A DNA stretch of 5,877 nt from Cyanobacteria bacterium UBA8156. GTDB taxonomy: Bacteria; Cyanobacteriota; Cyanobacteriia; Pseudanabaenales; Pseudanabaenaceae. The stretch spans positions 1 to 5,877 of the forward strand of contig DMPD01000232.1 in the NCBI GenBank assembly GCA_003456125.1. The letters are read 5' to 3'. Both the position numbers and the translations under genes were made by a program. Positions 5,314-5,877 of the stretch are shown piece after piece. Position 1 is the stretch's first letter. Each line of letters begins with the position of its first letter. Below the pieces are notes generated by a model that had not been told where the DNA came from, ran no database searches, and saw only the letters and a list, made by a program, of their open reading frames with translations.

Positions 5314-5877
5314 CTAGGAGTTTTTTGCGGTTTTCTTGGCTTTGGCTTTTTCCCGCTCTTGGGCCCGTCGCGCCGCAGCCTTGGCTTCTTTTTCGGCCTG
5401 GGCTGCCCGATATTCCTCTTCCCGCCGCTCTTCGTCTTTCTTGGTGAGGTAATAGGCGTAATCCCCGTTGTAGGGGTGCAATTCGCCGTCCCGCACCTCC
5501 ACAATCCGGTTGGCGACCTGGGAAATAAAATAGCGATCGTGGGATACCAGCACCACGGTGCCCTCTTCATAACCGCGCAAAGCTGCTTCCAACATTTCTT
5601 TGGCGGGGATATCCAGGTGATTGGTCGGCTCGTCCAACACCAAAAAATTAAGGGGTGTGAGAAACAAACGGGCTAGGGCCAATCGTGCTTTTTCACCGCC
5701 GCTGATGTCCTTCACTTTCTTGAACACCGTATCACCGCTAAACAAAAATTGCCCCAGTACGGTGCGAATTTCTTGGTTGGTGAGATCGGGGAAAGCCGAT
5801 TGCAGGGTCTCAAATACGGTTTTGTGCAAGTCCAAAGCTTCGGCCTGATTTTGTTCAAAATACCCCGGCAAGACGTT
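5314..5877 (-). CDS. ABC-F family ATPase, C-terminal part (5' end outside window)
   Basis: C-terminal 187 residues of a duplicated-ATPase ABC-F protein, a soluble family without membrane domains whose members act on the ribosome (EttA, Uup and antibiotic-resistance relatives). The frame is open to the window end and begins within NVLPGYFEQNQAEALD, so the TTG at 5871 is not the start. Seen in order (fragment numbering) are the signature ISGGEKARLALARL (58-71), Walker B with the EQ2-type motif LVLDEPTNHLD (79-89) and the H-loop VSHDRYF (111-117). These are the second nucleotide-binding domain. A Lys/Glu/Ala/Arg-rich helical tail (about 145-187), probably coiled-coil or RNA-contacting, ends the protein. 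Motifs are intact, so the ATPase site looks functional. It is convergent with mrp across the repeat. The subfamily cannot be set from this part. Confidence 0.93.
   Translation of the reverse strand, partial: NVLPGYFEQNQAEALDLHKTVFETLQSAFPDLTNQEIRTVLGQFLFSGDTVFKKVKDISGGEKARLALARLFLTPLNFLVLDEPTNHLDIPAKEMLEAALRGYEEGTVVLVSHDRYFISQVANRIVEVRDGELHPYNGDYAYYLTKKDEERREEEYRAAQAEKEAKAAARRAQEREKAKAKKTAKNS

Noticed and set aside
1..5877. CRISPR array, tRNA/rRNA gene, transposase, phage or defence genes
   Set aside because: No regularly spaced repeats, no tRNA cloverleaf or rRNA sequence, and no protein of those classes was seen on either strand.

Overview
The window looks like ordinary chromosomal DNA from a cyanobacterium with fairly high GC. 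The palindrome GCGATCGC (HIP1), a hallmark of many cyanobacterial genomes, occurs seven times in 5.9 kb. The small ferredoxin, the RimP/NusA/YlxR block, the TlyA-type methyltransferase and the CxxC-less Mrp ATPase all read as cyanobacterial-type proteins. The first 19 bases are not genomic: they match the end of the Illumina TruSeq adapter, so this is the edge of an assembled contig and the genome begins at base 20. I cannot name a genus.

Layout: (20-793, minus) the N-terminal half of the bifunctional NAD(P)H-hydrate repair enzyme Nnr, cut by the contig edge. Divergent from it across 42 bp lies (836-1069, plus) a 77-residue bacterial-type iron-sulfur ferredoxin, then a small terminator-like hairpin. 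Next is (1111-3175, plus) the ribosome/transcription block rimP-nusA-ylxR, with nusA and ylxR overlapping by one base. infB, the usual next gene, is absent. In its place the ylxR-tlyA gap carries, on the minus strand, the small SRP RNA (about 3180-3276), whose terminator runs into the ylxR stop codon and whose promoter overlaps the start of tlyA. (3295-4092, plus) tlyA and (4118-5188, plus) an Mrp/ApbC iron-sulfur carrier ATPase follow. A four-codon mini-ORF sits in the mrp leader and its stop overlaps the mrp GTG start. A repeat made of inverted C-rich/G-rich arms (5204-5310) separates mrp from the convergent C-terminal part of an ABC-F ATPase (5314-5877, minus), cut by the window end.

Functional theme: mostly housekeeping. 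RimP (30S maturation), NusA (transcription elongation, termination and antitermination), YlxR (RNA-binding), TlyA (rRNA 2'-O-methylation) and ABC-F (ribosome-associated ATPase) concern RNA and translation. SRP RNA serves membrane targeting. Mrp and the ferredoxin concern Fe-S clusters and electron transfer. Nnr repairs damaged NAD(P)H.

I see no defence island, prophage, CRISPR array, transposase or evident novel system. The points worth a second look are small-scale: a ylxR 3' end apparently built from a copy of the local repeat, the SRP RNA gene fitted into the ylxR-tlyA gap with control signals shared with both neighbours, the mini-ORF in front of mrp, the missing infB, and unusual domain features in Mrp and the ferredoxin.
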